64,000 nucleotides of DNA from Haliotis asinina (lineage: Eukaryota > Mollusca > Gastropoda > Lepetellida > Haliotidae): NCBI RefSeq assembly GCF_037392515.1, contig NC_090295.1, positions 12,605,001 through 12,669,000 on the forward strand. The letters run 5' to 3'. The position numbers were made by a program, and so were the translations under genes. Below are positions 1 to 11,559 of the stretch, piece after piece. The notes below the pieces were generated by a model. That model did not search any database. It was not told the DNA's origin and saw only the letters and a list, made by a program, of their open reading frames with translations. The stretch's first letter is position 1; each line of letters begins with the position of its first letter.

Positions 1-640
1 CTTCAGGTGGTCAGAAATACTGTTGAGACACCTCATGGTTTCCACCTACGTCTGAATGAGTAAACTTCCTATCACGTGGTCAGCTCCAGGGGAGATGCGA
101 GATACACTTTGCAATTCATTCAGTCATGCTTTCGATTTTCGCACGTTTTCTTTATGGGAGGTGGAAACAGTTTCTTTTGAATATCCCAGTCATCTTCTGT
201 AAGATATATATTACTTTAGTGGAATACGATATGTGAGTATTGTTATTTAAGGAACGTTTTTAAAATGACCTGGGTTGTCCTCATGCCTTGGAACAGTTGG
301 TGTATAACAGGGCAGAACTGCAGACAGAGGGCAGTTTGATGAATGAGAATTTAAATTTAAGAATGAGTCTACATCATACATGGATATTTATGATTGGTTT
401 CCTTTGAAACCACTATGAGTGACATACAACTGTTCTAAGCATTAACCTCCATACCCTCATTTTGCACATACTCAAATTTTAAAAACATGCATATCATGAG
501 GGCATTGACAGGGACGAGTTTAAGGCAGCTTACGTCGCCCTATGGCTGATGGTCTTCATCGCTTTCAGCATAGGTCTATAAGACCTATAAGTATAAGAGT
601 CACGATCCTCTTTGCGCAAAGATTGCTTGGACTGGTTTAT
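1..640. other. no gene recognised
   Basis: AT-rich sequence with stops in all frames. I see no coding signal, RNA gene or structured repeat before the SINE that starts near 655. Confidence 0.5.
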
Positions 641-654
641 TTGTAGTGTAACGT

Positions 655-845
655 CGAAATCAAGCTGCCTGACGGCGGCGTTCTGTAAATGATGGAGTCT
701 GGACCAGCTAACCCAGTGTTCAACACCATGAGCATCGTTCTACGCAACTGGGGTATGACTACATGTGTCGCCCCATACGATAAGCATGGGATCTTGGAGT
801 AGATGCAAGTGGATCCAGGTGTGACGAAATTTACTCGTGATACTT
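655..845 (-). repeat. SINE family B copy, 5'-truncated and diverged
   Basis: Recognised by the block that reads on the plus strand as gagtctggaccag, a run close to cagtgatcaacagcatgagc, and acatgtgtc, followed by a shortened ataagcatggg block. The same body recurs more than ten times in this window. This copy is divergent, so it is probably an old insertion. Confidence 0.7.
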
Positions 846-1655
846 TCAATGAATGAGTTGTTTCGAATTCAAATTGGAATCCATAGCAGGATCGAGGATC
901 AGAGGCCACAATGCGTTTCTTGTCTTTGAACTACCGCCATCGTTATGTCCATCAACCAATGACTCTGTGTTGCACTTTCTGTCGAGATGCTGACGTAATA
1001 TTACTGATAGTGGTGTTCAGAGACATTCGCACTGAAACGCATTATGCATGAATGGTCCCTATTGGACTCCTGCTGTATTAGGAATGGTACAAAAATGAAA
1101 AATAAAAAAACAAAACAAAAAACGTTTGCGATGGGTCTAGATTTTTTATTGCGTTGTTTAACTTGTGAAAGGGTTTGATCCACATGTTGAAGTTCAGTTC
1201 CTCTGACAACCAACGTATGAAGCCAATACATATTGTCGTATCATTCACACATACAGATATTGCCTATGTGACGTTAAATATTAACTCACTCACTCACTTA
1301 CACAAAAAGAATTAGGAAATGATTGCTATGTATCAACATTTGTATTTCACTGACACGGTCGTTATCCATTCAAAATGCTTCTCGTGTTGTACAGTCTGAA
1401 AAAAATATAAGTAGAAGTTAACCGAATAAGCATATACGTCATTTGTACGACGTAAATATGATAATATATCAAAATATGTCTAAATGTTATTGTTAACGAG
1501 TTTACGCTAAACACCTAGGTTCGTTTTTCTCATGAGAGATGTACATGTGAAGCACATGTTGGTGTTACCCTCCGTACAGTTTATGCCTTGGGTACTGAGT
1601 ATTGTTTCAGACACCAAGCAGTTGAACTGAGCAACAGTAAAAATGTACAGACTAC

Positions 1656-1846
1656 CTTTCATTTCTTTCCAAAGGATCCGAAGGATCCGAAACCACCAAA
1701 GGAACTCAGTCCGGACGAAGAGAAACTTGAGGGAAAGAAACTCTTGAACTTGCTGGAGCCAAAACCGCTACTGCTGCTGCTGCTGTGACGGTGATGACTG
1801 TGTCGGTGATGACAACAGCTCTCAACAGCACTAAATGTGAGGGCAA
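1656..1846 (-). CDS. candidate terminal exon, Ser/Gly/Phe-rich secreted-like protein
   Basis: I do not recognise this protein. The minus-strand frame has no ATG, but a good acceptor (pyrimidine tract ending TTTTTCTAG) opens an exon reading ALTFSAVESCC, then His/Arg repeats (HHRHSHHRH), a serine run and a Gly-Phe-Ser-rich tail ending FGKK and a stop. Hydrophobic residues upstream in the same frame look like a signal peptide core but may be intronic. The composition resembles small secreted matrix or mucus proteins of molluscs. No upstream exon was identified. Chance low-complexity coding is a real alternative. Confidence 0.25.
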
Positions 1847-2032
1847 CTAGAAAAAGCGAGATTGTCAGACATGTAAAAATATGATTGACAAAAATGTGTG
1901 CTCTTGTAATGATAATGGTAGAAAACAAGTTCTCCACTATACGATACCGCACAGTTTACAGATTTAAAACTAAACTTGTATGTTCGTATTCTAATTACGT
2001 AAAAGTGGCAAATGGTTTTTCCATATTAGCGG

Positions 2033-2180
2033 CGTAGCCTACTGGTTAAAGCGTCCACATAAAGTGTAAAGCAATTTCTGGTGTGAGACTGCTGGAACCA
2101 GGGATATTCCACAACATGGATGTGCGAGACTTCTCGCGGGAACATTGCTAAAAGCGGCGCAAAACCATACTCACTCCCCT
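2033..2180 (+). repeat. tRNA-derived SINE (family A)
   Basis: The head contains tactggttaaagcgtc, like the A-box region of the other family A copies. The body has tctggtgt and the 3' end has ggaacattgctaaaagcggcg followed by actcactc. The sequence between head and tail is diverged. Confidence 0.7.
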
Positions 2181-2469
2181 TTCCATGTTGATAAAACACA
2201 CATGTTTCGACTGTACCATGGCCATAAAGTTCGTGACTTACCATCAACAGCTGTGGCTGCATTGTCCTGTTCCTCAAAGCTATCTTTGACGATAGAACGA
2301 TCCTTTGTGGAACAAGAACTTGGTCGCCATTGTAGCTTGGCTATTGCTGAGAGTGTCGTTAAACATCACTCACAGCAAGTACCATCCTACCATAAGTACC
2401 CAGTGATGCTTTTCATCAAATATACCGAGACCCTAATACGCTATAGCTTATTACACTGAAATAGTTCTG

Positions 2470-2712
2470 ACCCCTGAACATCCGGGATAGAAAAGGACCT
2501 ACGTTTGCCACAAAAGACGACCACCCCTTAGAGGTGACTAAAGGGATCGGGTTCGCTGACTTGGTGGACATGTCATCGGCTCCCAATTGTACAGATCGAT
2601 GCTCATACTGTTGATCACTGGAGTGTCTGACCCAGATTTGATTATTTACAAACTGCCGTCACTTAGCTGGAATATTGCTGGTTGCGGCGTACAACTAAAC
2701 TCACTCACTGAA
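2470..2712 (+). repeat. SINE family B copy
   Basis: Nearly complete copy in sense orientation: an aacatccggg block, a block like gactaaagggatcgggttcg, ctgacttggt, gatcactggagtgtctgacc, and a tail tggaatattgctggttgcgg followed by aaactcactcactg. The tail matches that of tRNA-derived family A although the bodies are unrelated. Confidence 0.8.
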
Positions 2713-3599
2713 ATATTTCTTTTTTTCCTTTCATACATGCACGTTGACTTACCGAAACAGATGGCCACCATAACGATCGTTGTTGACTTCATTGTTTGTG
2801 GTCTTCGGATGAACTGACAGACAAAAAGATTTGTTGATGAGCCTAGTGACTGTGTCACGATTAATCCCGACTGCTGGTTCGGTGGTAGATCGCCAACGTT
2901 ATTTATACCAATTTAACGACTAGTGTAAAGGAAAAACAGCTTCAAAAGGTAGGAACAGGGTCATTTTTCTTTAAGGAGCCTTGTCTTTGTACCTCCATCG
3001 TCACCGCATCACAGCATGCGACTTTCTTTGTTGCTTAAAAAAAACAGAAAATTAAGAATTAACAAGGACTAGGAACAGCTTTGTGTTTGAAATTCGCCTC
3101 CGTGGTCAACTCACGCAGTCAGCGGAAGGATTTGTCAGCAGGTGATTAGGCTCTTCTCAGCATGCTCGGGTTTGTGGCTATATTCGCCACCATAGCTAGT
3201 CCATGTTTTATATAGATGCACGTTCTGTCTACCTTTCACTGTAAACTTGAAACAAATATATTGTGAATCACTACGGCTTTTGTACTTTATCAGACACTGT
3301 TTACAAACCGCAACCAGTCTCAATATTGATATTAATCCATGAGTAGAGGAATGTACGTAAACTGATTCAAGAAAACCAGGATTAACGGCATTGCCAATTC
3401 TCGCATCACCGATGGAATCCACACACGAATGTAATGAGTTGGTTATAATTCATAATGCAGAAGTAAATGAGAAAACAGCCGGTCCCTGTATTGGAATCGA
3501 TAGTGTCAAACAAGACTTCAGAGTTAGGTTCCTACTGTGGTTTGGTGGACGGCACATCTATCCAGAGAGGAATGGTCAGCGGTTCAAACCTAATAAAGA

Positions 3600-3830
3600 C
3601 GTTAAAAGAATACCCGTGAAGATCCGGGTTAGAACTGACCCTCGGTAACCTACGCTTGTCGTAAGAGGCGACTAACAGGATTGGGTGGTGAGGCTCGCTG
3701 ACTTGGTTGACATGTGTCACTGTAAACCAGCTCTAGATCTATGCTCATCGTGTTGCTCATCGGATTGTCTGGCCCAGACTCGATTATGTAGAAACCGCTG
3801 TCATATAGCTGAAAATTTTGAATTAACAAC
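3600..3830 (+). repeat. SINE family B copy, 3'-truncated
   Basis: It carries gaagatccgggttagaactg, cttgtcgtaagaggcgacta, the ctgacttggttgacatgtgt block and gattgtctggcccagactcg. It stops before the shared tail. Confidence 0.8.
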
Positions 3831-3839
3831 ACACCAATA

Positions 3840-4558
3840 AACCAAAGTTAAGAGAGAGTATTTGTTGTTTCCCAGGCAAAATGTTCCATCTACAGGATCA
3901 TCAGTGGACTTCAGAAACTGTAGGCCATTGACGACTTGTATTTTGTATGTATCCCTTGCCCAGCCAGAGGTTGTAAATCCGCGTCAAACAGAAGAAGCAG
4001 AAGGGCTACAGGGATTTAAACCCCTTGGACCATTCGGGGAACTCCAGGTTTAACCCCGATGACAATTAAAGGACTCACAAGCTCGAGATTTCATATAGAC
4101 CATTTCAAAAAGTAGGGGATATACCATTTTCCGATTATACCACTAGCCAATGCCAATGCATTTGAGAAAGATGAAATATATATCTATGTACATGTAGATG
4201 AAAAATTTCTAAAGGAGAGGAACAAATTGTAACATTTTCTCATAATTTCATCATCTTCTTCATCATCTGTTTCCTCCCTGGCTTCATCATTTGTATTTTA
4301 TCAACCTTGTAAATCCAATATCCGCTCCTTTTTCCGAATGGTATATATATTTTGAAAATTGCCCGCAATGATAATTTTCAGTCCCAATGCGATGTGCACT
4401 ATGCCTCTATTGAGTAAAATATACTCGCATGTTTTATTTCAACGCCTTTGTCATGAGTTGTCAAAGGTACTGTGATATCACAACAGTTCATTGTGTAATC
4501 GTTATATGTGGATGCTTTCATGAGGCTTGGCGTTTCCTGGACGCCCATCATGACGTAT
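3840..4558. other. no gene recognised
   Basis: AT-rich non-coding sequence. Short open frames here have no domain or splice support. Confidence 0.4.
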
Positions 4559-4592
4559 GGGCTGCGTGCGGCGTAAAACTCACTCACTCTTA
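4559..4592 (+). repeat. SINE 3' tail fragment
   Basis: Isolated tail gcggcgtaaaactcactcac, the shared end of SINE families A and B, without a recognisable body. Confidence 0.6.
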
Positions 4593-4649
4593 TAGCCAAA
4601 GTAATGCCGGCCTCAGACATTTACCATTTAGGTGAAATACACGAGCAAT

Positions 4650-4820
4650 CATTAGTGAGTGAGTGAGTATGATTTTACCCCGCTTTTAGCAATGTTCCTG
4701 CAAAATCGCAGCCGGGAACACCAGAAATGGACTAACACTTTGTAGCCATGTTGAGAGTCAAACTCGGGGCTCAGGCCTTACGAGCGAACACTTTGACCAC
4801 TAAGCTACCCCGCCGACCCA
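4650..4820 (-). repeat. tRNA-derived SINE (family A)
   Basis: Starts on the plus strand with gtgagtgagtgag, then the complement of the tail (cgcttttagcaatgttcctg), the complement of tctggtgttcccggctg, and the complement of a tRNA-like head with a B box (aaactcggggctcaggcct) and A box (cactttgaccactaagctac). It is a full-length copy. Confidence 0.85.
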
Positions 4821-5079
4821 GCAATAATCAAGCAGATGTGATGAAAATAAATATGGATCGAAACGGACCTAAATCAGCTCATTCGCTATCACCTGTTTAT
4901 TGTAAAATATCTATTTGGTTTTTCATTGAGAACAATTGACCGTGTTTGAACTTAAAATTGAAAGGTTCACTTTTCATGACACATCCACATCAGTGGAGTT
5001 TATAGTTAACGCCGACGTAATACACACAATAGACAGACAGTATGCAGTGACTAAACACATATACCATCAGCTGTGGTGA

Positions 5080-5087
5080 TATATAAA
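5080..5087 (+). promoter_or_regulatory. TATA box of an unidentified gene
   Basis: TATATAAA lies about 28 bp upstream of a plausible initiator (gcacagcagtta, near 5107) and about 100 bp upstream of an ATG in good context that begins a signal-peptide-like exon. Spacing fits a focused core promoter. Confidence 0.5.
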
Positions 5088-5182
5088 CGCGGACTGGATG
5101 CACAGCAGTTAGGACAACGCTTCTTCTATTTCTTGTGCCGTATCAGACAGCAACGCCGTCGTCGTGAAGTCGTACAGGCAAG

Positions 5183-5225
5183 ATGATGACGCTGGCATGG
5201 TTTATGCTCATGTCTTCTATGATGA
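5183..5225 (+). CDS. candidate first coding exon of a secreted protein
   Basis: Two consecutive ATGs with A at position -3 open a frame reading MMTLAWFMLMSSMM, a typical hydrophobic signal-peptide start. It runs straight into a consensus splice donor (A|GTGAGT, phase 1). With the TATA box and about 75 nt of leader it looks like a genuine first exon for a secreted or membrane protein. I could not identify later exons downstream, so the product is unknown. If a transposable element has displaced or removed the rest, this is a remnant. Confidence 0.45.
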
Positions 5226-5231
5226 GTGAGT

Positions 5232-6063
5232 ACTTGCATCGAAATTATACTGAGATGGCTCGTATTTAATTACTTTAGTTTGAAAGAATTTGAAATTTAA
5301 TTCGTGATGGAGAAGTTGTCCAGTATATGACCGCTTTACGACTGAGTTAATGCTGTCGAAAAGGGTTCAGCCGCTGAGATGTAATGGAAGGATGCTTGGG
5401 GGATGTTGCGTGTGTTGGGGTGGGGCGGGGAGTTTCACATCGCACTCAACAATATCGTGGGGAGCGGCGCCACATGGACTTGAACCCAAAAGGCGATGCG
5501 TGTTAGATAACATCATGGGAACACCGGAACTTTATGATGTGAATTGAAAACTAGATGGTAAAGGGCTAAGTACGATGAAGGGTCTGTTTGGACAAGAGGA
5601 TATAGAAATTTCAAATTTATGCATTTCTTTGTGAATGCCCCATGTGTGCTCACAGGAATTAGTCGTAACATTAACAATTCTTTTAATGCTGATGTTTATT
5701 AAAATGTGTAAAAAGAACTTGATTTCTAGGCCTTTTTACTCATATTTGAACACCTAATAAGAGTATTCCTTCTATTATACTGGTGTTTTAGAGTGAAAAG
5801 TATAGAAGCTATGCAAAAGCGGAGTTAAAAATGTCCTTGTTCACGGTATTGCTGATAGTATGGTTTTCGTTTAGTTCGAAAATTCACATTAAAGTCATCG
5901 CTCGTTTCTGCTTGTGTTTGTAGATCAACATTGCATGACTTTACAACTGGAAAATGAAAGCAGAAACATTCATTTCAAACGAAATCAAATTTGGTCATCT
6001 ATTTTGAAACTTTAACACTTAAACAATGGATTCACGATGGACGGTGCACATATCTCCGTGTCG
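5232..6063. other. no gene recognised (possible intron of the 5183 gene)
   Basis: If the exon ending at 5225 is real, this stretch is its first intron. No exon with a matching phase and recognisable protein was found. Confidence 0.35.
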
Positions 6064-6267
6064 TTAGTCTGTGTTCGGTATGTTGTCCCCAACTCTACCC
6101 CATATCAACATGTCGGTTAAATCATGAGGACATGTCTGTTCAGTGATGCTGTCGCTAATGACGATGTTTATGTACGTTATAGGACGTCGAAGACGCCGGC
6201 GCATCTTCTGGGTGAGGAGAAGGCGGATGATGTGGATGTGATATAGCGGTGCCTGATGTTCTGTGCC
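6064..6267 (-). CDS. candidate terminal exon, unknown protein
   Basis: A minus-strand open frame with higher GC than its surroundings follows a good acceptor (a pyrimidine-rich tract ending TGTGTCCAG). It reads GTEHQAPLYHIH, then a basic stretch QKMRRRLRRP, and ends GDNIPNTD before a stop. The longer frame to 6309 has no ATG at its beginning, though an internal ATG would give a short hydrophobic start (MFLLCCVQG). No family is recognised and it may be chance. Confidence 0.2.
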   Translation of the reverse strand, partial: GTEHQAPLYHIHIIRLLLTQKMRRRLRRPITYINIVISDSITEQTCPHDLTDMLIWGRVGDNIPNTD

Positions 6268-6839
6268 CTGGACACAGCACAGAAGAAACATAAATATCAA
6301 CAAATCCACGAACAGTAGCCACGGCTCCTACATACAGAACAACAACGAATTGTTTACACAGTCAAATGTGTTCAGAAACGATCTCAAGATAGCAGTAGTA
6401 AACAAAACACCCCAAACAACATACATTGTCGTTTTTGTATAGAACAATTATGGGCGAAATAACCTGAGCTGACAACAGTTTGCGATACAAGAGCCTCACG
6501 TTCGAATCTGGTTAGGATATTACAGCCTCTTTAGGTCAGTGTGTGTCTTACAACCATATCCCATGGCTGTAAAATTGATACCAGAAAAAACAAGGATTAT
6601 GATCGAGACAGGAATATGTTTACTTCAGTGTGTGGAGTTGTGAACTATGTTGTTCAAAGCACTTATAATCGATTCACGTAATTATACGTCTTCGAGCAGT
6701 GCTAAACATCCCGCGTCGACCTTGCCGGTTTAATTTCTGCATCTAAGATAGTTATTTAAAAATTGTACGTTTGTGTAAATTACCGTTCATATTATCGAGT
6801 GTGAGATTGCAATCTTTCTCAGAAAGAAATCCATTTAAA

Positions 6840-7194
6840 CAAGGAGAACACGGTAAGGATCCGTCTGGCTTAATAAATATTACTAGCTGGGATGATCCGG
6901 GAAGCGAAACGGTGGCACTCGGTCAAAGGGAGACAACTCGGACAACCGTCCCTCACCGTTACGGTTTCTTTTGAATGTGGCCATTGCAATTTGGAGACGC
7001 CAGAAAATATCGAGCATTTTCTAATTACACGCCCTGGGCACAATAACATTCAACACAATCTCAGAAATGCTGTACTTGAGGTTGATGATGTATTTTCATT
7101 AGAAACAGTTTTGGGCCCCAATATCATGTATGGGTCTGTGCAAAGGGCAGTTTTAGATTTCGTCTCGTCTTCTGGAAAATATGATACTACCTAG
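6840..7194 (+). mobile_element. LINE 3' fragment (ORF2 C-terminus)
   Basis: The frame ending at 7194 contains CGHCNLETPENIEHFLI then PGHNNIQ, the Cys/His region found at the C-terminus of many CR1/L2/Jockey-type ORF2 proteins, followed by an acidic helix and a stop. The overlapping frame upstream probably holds preceding ORF2 sequence. It is a 5'-truncated dead copy, distinct in sequence from the large LINE at 20.7-26 kb. Confidence 0.6.
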
Positions 7195-7688
7195 ACAGGC
7201 TCTCGAATGGCTTTGATGTAAGTCTATGGTTTTTAAAACATTCAACACTCTGTCATATGAACCCACTGCTTTTCTAATGAACAAGTATCTCGTCTTTCAG
7301 TCTGAGAAATGAAAGTGGTTACTTAAGGTTTTTGATCCGTAACACTAAGCAGAGGTTATTAGATATGCTTATTTTCCTATCTAAAGTAATATTGATACTG
7401 TTGCCGTCTTTTATTTTGATTAAACGATTCTGCTTGAAATTACAATACAGTTACACACGGTTCACCAGGGCGTGTTGTGTCGTCTTGAGAATGGTGGACT
7501 GTATCTAAAGGCGTTTCATGGCTACATCAGCACTCGGTTTCATTCGTTTCCAACCAGAGTATTGGGTAGCAACACTGCACCCATGTTGTGCCATTTATTG
7601 TCTAAGCGAGGTAAAATATATTGTCTCTAACCACATTTGCCAAAAAGATTTAACTCCCTTTGGGACAACAGGGAAATAACTCTTGTTT

Positions 7689-7809
7689 ATTGAACATGAT
7701 AGACTGGTTCCCCTGCCCTATTCCGCGCTGCGCTATCGCTGCACTACTACTTTGTGTAGCCAGCTTGCTGACCGTAGCATAGGCAGAGTACCAGTCAATT
7801 GAACATGAT
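7689..7809. mobile_element. 97-bp element with inverted ends and 12-bp direct repeats
   Basis: The 97-bp segment 7701-7797 begins agactggttcccctgcccta and ends with an imperfect complement (taggcagagtaccagtca). It is bounded on both sides by the direct repeat attgaacatgat (7689-7700 and 7798-7809). This is the layout of a tiny non-autonomous insertion with a target duplication. The family is not recognised. Confidence 0.4.
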
Positions 7810-7879
7810 TATCTCCCTTCATTTATAGGCACACGCCATGTGTGAAGTTCTGAGCCAGACACTGCATGGAGTTTACCCA

Positions 7880-8176
7880 TAATTGAAAAATTAAACGAGA
7901 CTTGCCTGTAAGATGAAATTTGTTTAAGATTCTCCGAGGGACCGAGGGAACTAGTGAGATCACGTGAGATTGCTCGTGAGGAATCGGCTTCAGTCTTTAA
8001 CTTGTACTGTGGGCTATAAAATTATCTGAATATCCATTATATTATATATATATAACCCTATACCAAGTAGGGTGGGTGGGCGTGGCACGTGATCTCACTT
8101 GTTCCCTGATGCCTCGGAGAATCTCAATCAAACTTCACCTTAAAGGTAAGTCTCGTTCAATTTTTCAATTCTCCTT
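7880..8176. repeat. inverted repeat at the downstream end of the DIRS-like element
   Basis: Arms of about 85 bp (7880-7966 and 8092-8176) are complementary at most positions. Both arms share ttgaaaaatt, acgagactt, attctccgagg and gtgagatcacgtg when read in the same sense. Inverted and internally repeated ends are characteristic of DIRS retroelements, which lack ordinary LTRs, so I assign this to the end of the neighbouring element. Confidence 0.55.
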
Positions 8177-8389
8177 CGGCACCAGGTCACGTGAGACCCC
8201 GTGAGATTTAAAAGCAGGTCCACAGTACAAAGTATGTTATTGGAAGAATGAACACAAATAGTAAATCTATACTACAAATCTTTAATACAACACCCAGTAT
8301 GTTCCATTGTAAAGTATGTTGTTTACAAACACAGACTATATATCTAACTAACTGATATTATAAGCTAATCTACTGAACCTGTATTCAAT

Positions 8390-9341
8390 ACTGCGCTCCC
8401 GAAAGAAATATCTTGTTCTAAAGGCTTGCAATAAAATCTAGCAAACACATTTGCAGAAGACCATCCAGCTACTGCCATAATAGTCTTGATGGACAGTCCC
8501 TGACTGTTGGCTGCACTGGTAGATGCTACTCTGGTGCTATGCCCTGAAAATAATGCTAATGTCTATCCCTACATTCTGCAGAGTGATCTTAACCACCTGG
8601 AGACAGTCTCTCTTGTGACTGCCCTATGAGGTGTACAGTACCTCAGTAGCAGCTGGTCATGCGTCTGCTCTGTACGTAACTCTGTTGTTCTCTTTAAATA
8701 AACTTGAAGGCACTTGACTATACATAAGTTGTCCTGGTCTAGTTATCTAAAACTAACGGGTTAATATGACTACGTGGTCTAGACTGCTTTACTAAGTCGG
8801 TAAGAACAAAAATTACTCTATTCTGTGATTTTGACATGTTACTTAGTTTTCATAATTGGAGAGACTGCGCTCTCTGGCCCGTTGCTAACGCAAGTAGCAT
8901 AGTCAGTTTTGGAGTGAGTTCCTTCAAAGAAAGTTCACCATTGTCACCAAGTCCCTCAATGTATTGTAGGACTATACCAACATCCCATGTCGTCTGGTAT
9001 CGAGGAAATGATGGTCGAGAGTTGAATACTCCCCGCAAAAATCTCTTGATCAAGGGATGCTGTTCTATCGGCAGACCAGATGGCATTGTCAGCATAGATG
9101 AAAGAGCACTGCGGGCTGTATTCAGAGCATTGTATCCTGCACCTTCATTAAACAATTCAGTCAAGAATTCATTGACAAGCACAGGGTCTGCCACAAAGGG
9201 GTCTTTACTAGTCTTAACACAAAACTGATTCCATTTGTTCAGGTATTGATCCCTAGTACCCCTTCTCCAAGAATTCATAATAATGGATATAGACCCCTCC
9301 TGGAGCCCCATGACCTCGAGACCCTGCCTGACAAATGGCAA
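8390..9341 (-). pseudogene. tyrosine recombinase region of the DIRS-like element (fossil)
   Basis: The N-terminal part has a SAM-like/core-binding pattern (SWRRGTRDQYLNKW, then NTARSALSSM). The catalytic domain shows the first catalytic arginine in TGQRAQSLQL, and further downstream GHSTRVAST (His-x-x-Arg) and an FARFY motif with the likely nucleophilic tyrosine. These enzymes join circular cDNA to the target without duplicating it. Treated as a fossil part. Confidence 0.7.
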
Positions 9342-9393
9342 ACTAGAAGTTGCATCTTTTGATACAGAGGATGAGTTTCCCTTGGCTTGTAAG

Positions 9394-10674
9394 TTAGGAT
9401 GGTGTTCGCCTCCCTCTTGGAAGTGCCCGCAATCTGGACATGCAGAGCTTCATTGCTGCTGGGAAGCAGCTCTGAGTTGGCCAGTAAGGTAGAACCACAA
9501 TGCCTTCTGCCTGGTGTGCTTGGATCTTCTGTATCACTCTCTCTAATACACTAAATGGAGGAAAGGCATAAAATGCATACTGGGACCAGTCATACATAAA
9601 AGCATCAATTGCACAAGCTTCAGGGTCTGGTGACATATACCATGACATATACCGTTCTGCTTGCTTATTTAACCTTGAAGTAAACAAGTCAATGGAAGGT
9701 GTGAAGAAATGATCTTTAATCTTGTGAAAAATTTCCTTATTTACCATCAACTCCGTCTCATCATGGAAGATTCTACTCTCCCTGTCAGCCTCTACATTCA
9801 AACTACCTGGCAAGTGAACAGCGGTCAACCACATGTTATGAGACATGGCAAAGAGCCAGATATCTCTTGCTTCAGTACAGCAGACCTGTGATTTTGTGCC
9901 CCCCATGTGGCTGATATATGCTACTGCTGTGGAATTGTCAATTCGCAATCGAATATGCTGCCCAGTCAATTGTTCTGTGAAACAATTCAGACCCCAAAAC
10001 ACTGCCCTAACTTCAAGGTAATTGATATTGTCATGTTAGAAGAGTCCAGTATAAAACCAAGAAAAACAATAGATCCTGCTGGTTGTAGCACAGATTTGTC
10101 ATAATTCACCACAAATCCTAATTGTTCTAGCCTGGATCTTGTTGTTGCTAATATTGTCAATACACAGTCCATAGTTCTCCCCCTGCAGGTAAGAGTCATC
10201 AATGTAAGACACTGACAAATATCCTTCACTTCTAAGGTGGCTGTATATTGGTTTGGGCAGCTTGGTGAACATCCGCGGCGCAGATGACAGACCAAAGGGG
10301 AGACATGTATACTCATATCGTACACCTCTCCAAATGAATCGAAGGTATTTCCTGTGATCTATATTTACAGTACAGTATGCATCCTTTAGGTCTATAGAAC
10401 CCATATAACAACTTGGTGTCATCAGTCGAATGATCGACATTAAATGTTCCATCTTGAAATGGGCCTTCAGAACAGTGTGGTTCAACTGTTTAAGGTTTAA
10501 AATTACCCTGTAAGTCCCGTTAGGTTTTGGTACCAAAAACACAGTACTGATGTACTCTCTTTCACTTGGTTTGGGTATTTCCAAAACTCCCTTTGCCATC
10601 ATATCCTTAATCTCCCCATCAAGAAATTCGCTCTCTGATTTGTTCAGTTTAGTTTCCCGAAATTTATATTGCAA
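9394..10674 (-). pseudogene. reverse transcriptase and RNase H region of the DIRS-like element (fossil)
   Basis: RT motifs seen in order are FLVPKPNGTYRVILNLKQLN, GSIDLKDAY, a CLPFGLSSAP block and the YIDD active-site box. RNase H shows IDNSTAVAYI with the substrate loop region behind it. The C-terminal extension (DAFMYDWS, then a block rich in aromatic residues and prolines) is typical of DIRS polymerases. Treated as a fossil part. Confidence 0.75.
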
Positions 10675-10968
10675 TGGCTGTTCACAAAATTCAATTTTGT
10701 TACCACGTACTGTCTGAAGAATATGTTTATCAGATGTTAATTTCTACCACTCATCGGAAAACAAGGATAATCTACCAGCTAACCGCTGTTCACCCTTTTC
10801 ACTGCAAGCTGATATTTCACCCACCTCCTCTACATCTTTGGTTTCCTCTTGTCGTCTCGACGCTGGAATCTGTCCATGTTGGGGAAAGGTGGGCGAGGAG
10901 ATTGTAGCTGTGGGTGATGCCCTAAAAAACGACCCCCTCTGCCACGAGGTCTAAACATACTCTGCCTC

Positions 10969-11556
10969 TCAGCGGGTTGTGTCGAAAGTTGCTGTAACTA
11001 TTGTGTGGCTGACCAGGTCTGACACATTGTCTCCAAACAAAAACTCTGTAATTGGAGTGTTAGGTCCACACAATGATATAAATTCGGGTCTCAAGTCACC
11101 GCGGATTGCGTCTCTGCGCCTCATGCTCAAATCCATATTTGCAGCCGCAACCATGGCGACACCATCCACTATGTTACTGACTAAGTCAGAGATATCCAAG
11201 GTGCTGGTTTTCCCTGTGCAAAGTGTGTTTATCACCTGCGTGATCGGAATAAGTCCCCTGCAAATTGCCTCCTGGATCTGCTGCTTGCCCAGATCCTTAG
11301 ATTTGCTAGATTGGTCCATAATTCGCCAGATCTCATTGTTAACCTTAGGCGGCTTAAGCTTCGAGCAATTTTCAGGCCTGTCATGTTTTTTCATTATTTC
11401 ATTTCTACGGCCTTCATCCAACTTAGTACACATTAGACCTTCCACCAGGTCTGCTACACTCTTATCTACCGGTGGTCCAGTTTTTTCTTGCAGTTTGAAT
11501 GTATCGGCAATCTTGCTGATGATTGCCACGTTCCGTGCGACATTTGGTTCCGACAT
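10969..11556 (-). pseudogene. Gag-like region of the DIRS-like element (fossil)
   Basis: Open frame of about 195 aa from an ATG. It contains KPPKVNNEIWRIM, an arginine-rich RRRDAIRGDL segment and PITEFLFGDN, a pattern I associate with Gag-like proteins of metazoan DIRS elements. No zinc knuckle is visible in this part. Position directly upstream of the RT agrees with the role. Confidence 0.55.
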
Positions 11557-11559
11557 TCG

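Noticed and set aside
1588-1788. Plus-strand ORF with Lys-Asp-Pro repeats and a leucine run
   Set aside because: Complement of the Ser/Gly/Phe-rich frame; low complexity with no independent support.
2145-2459. 104-aa plus-strand ORF
   Set aside because: Begins at TTG inside a SINE and has no coding signature.
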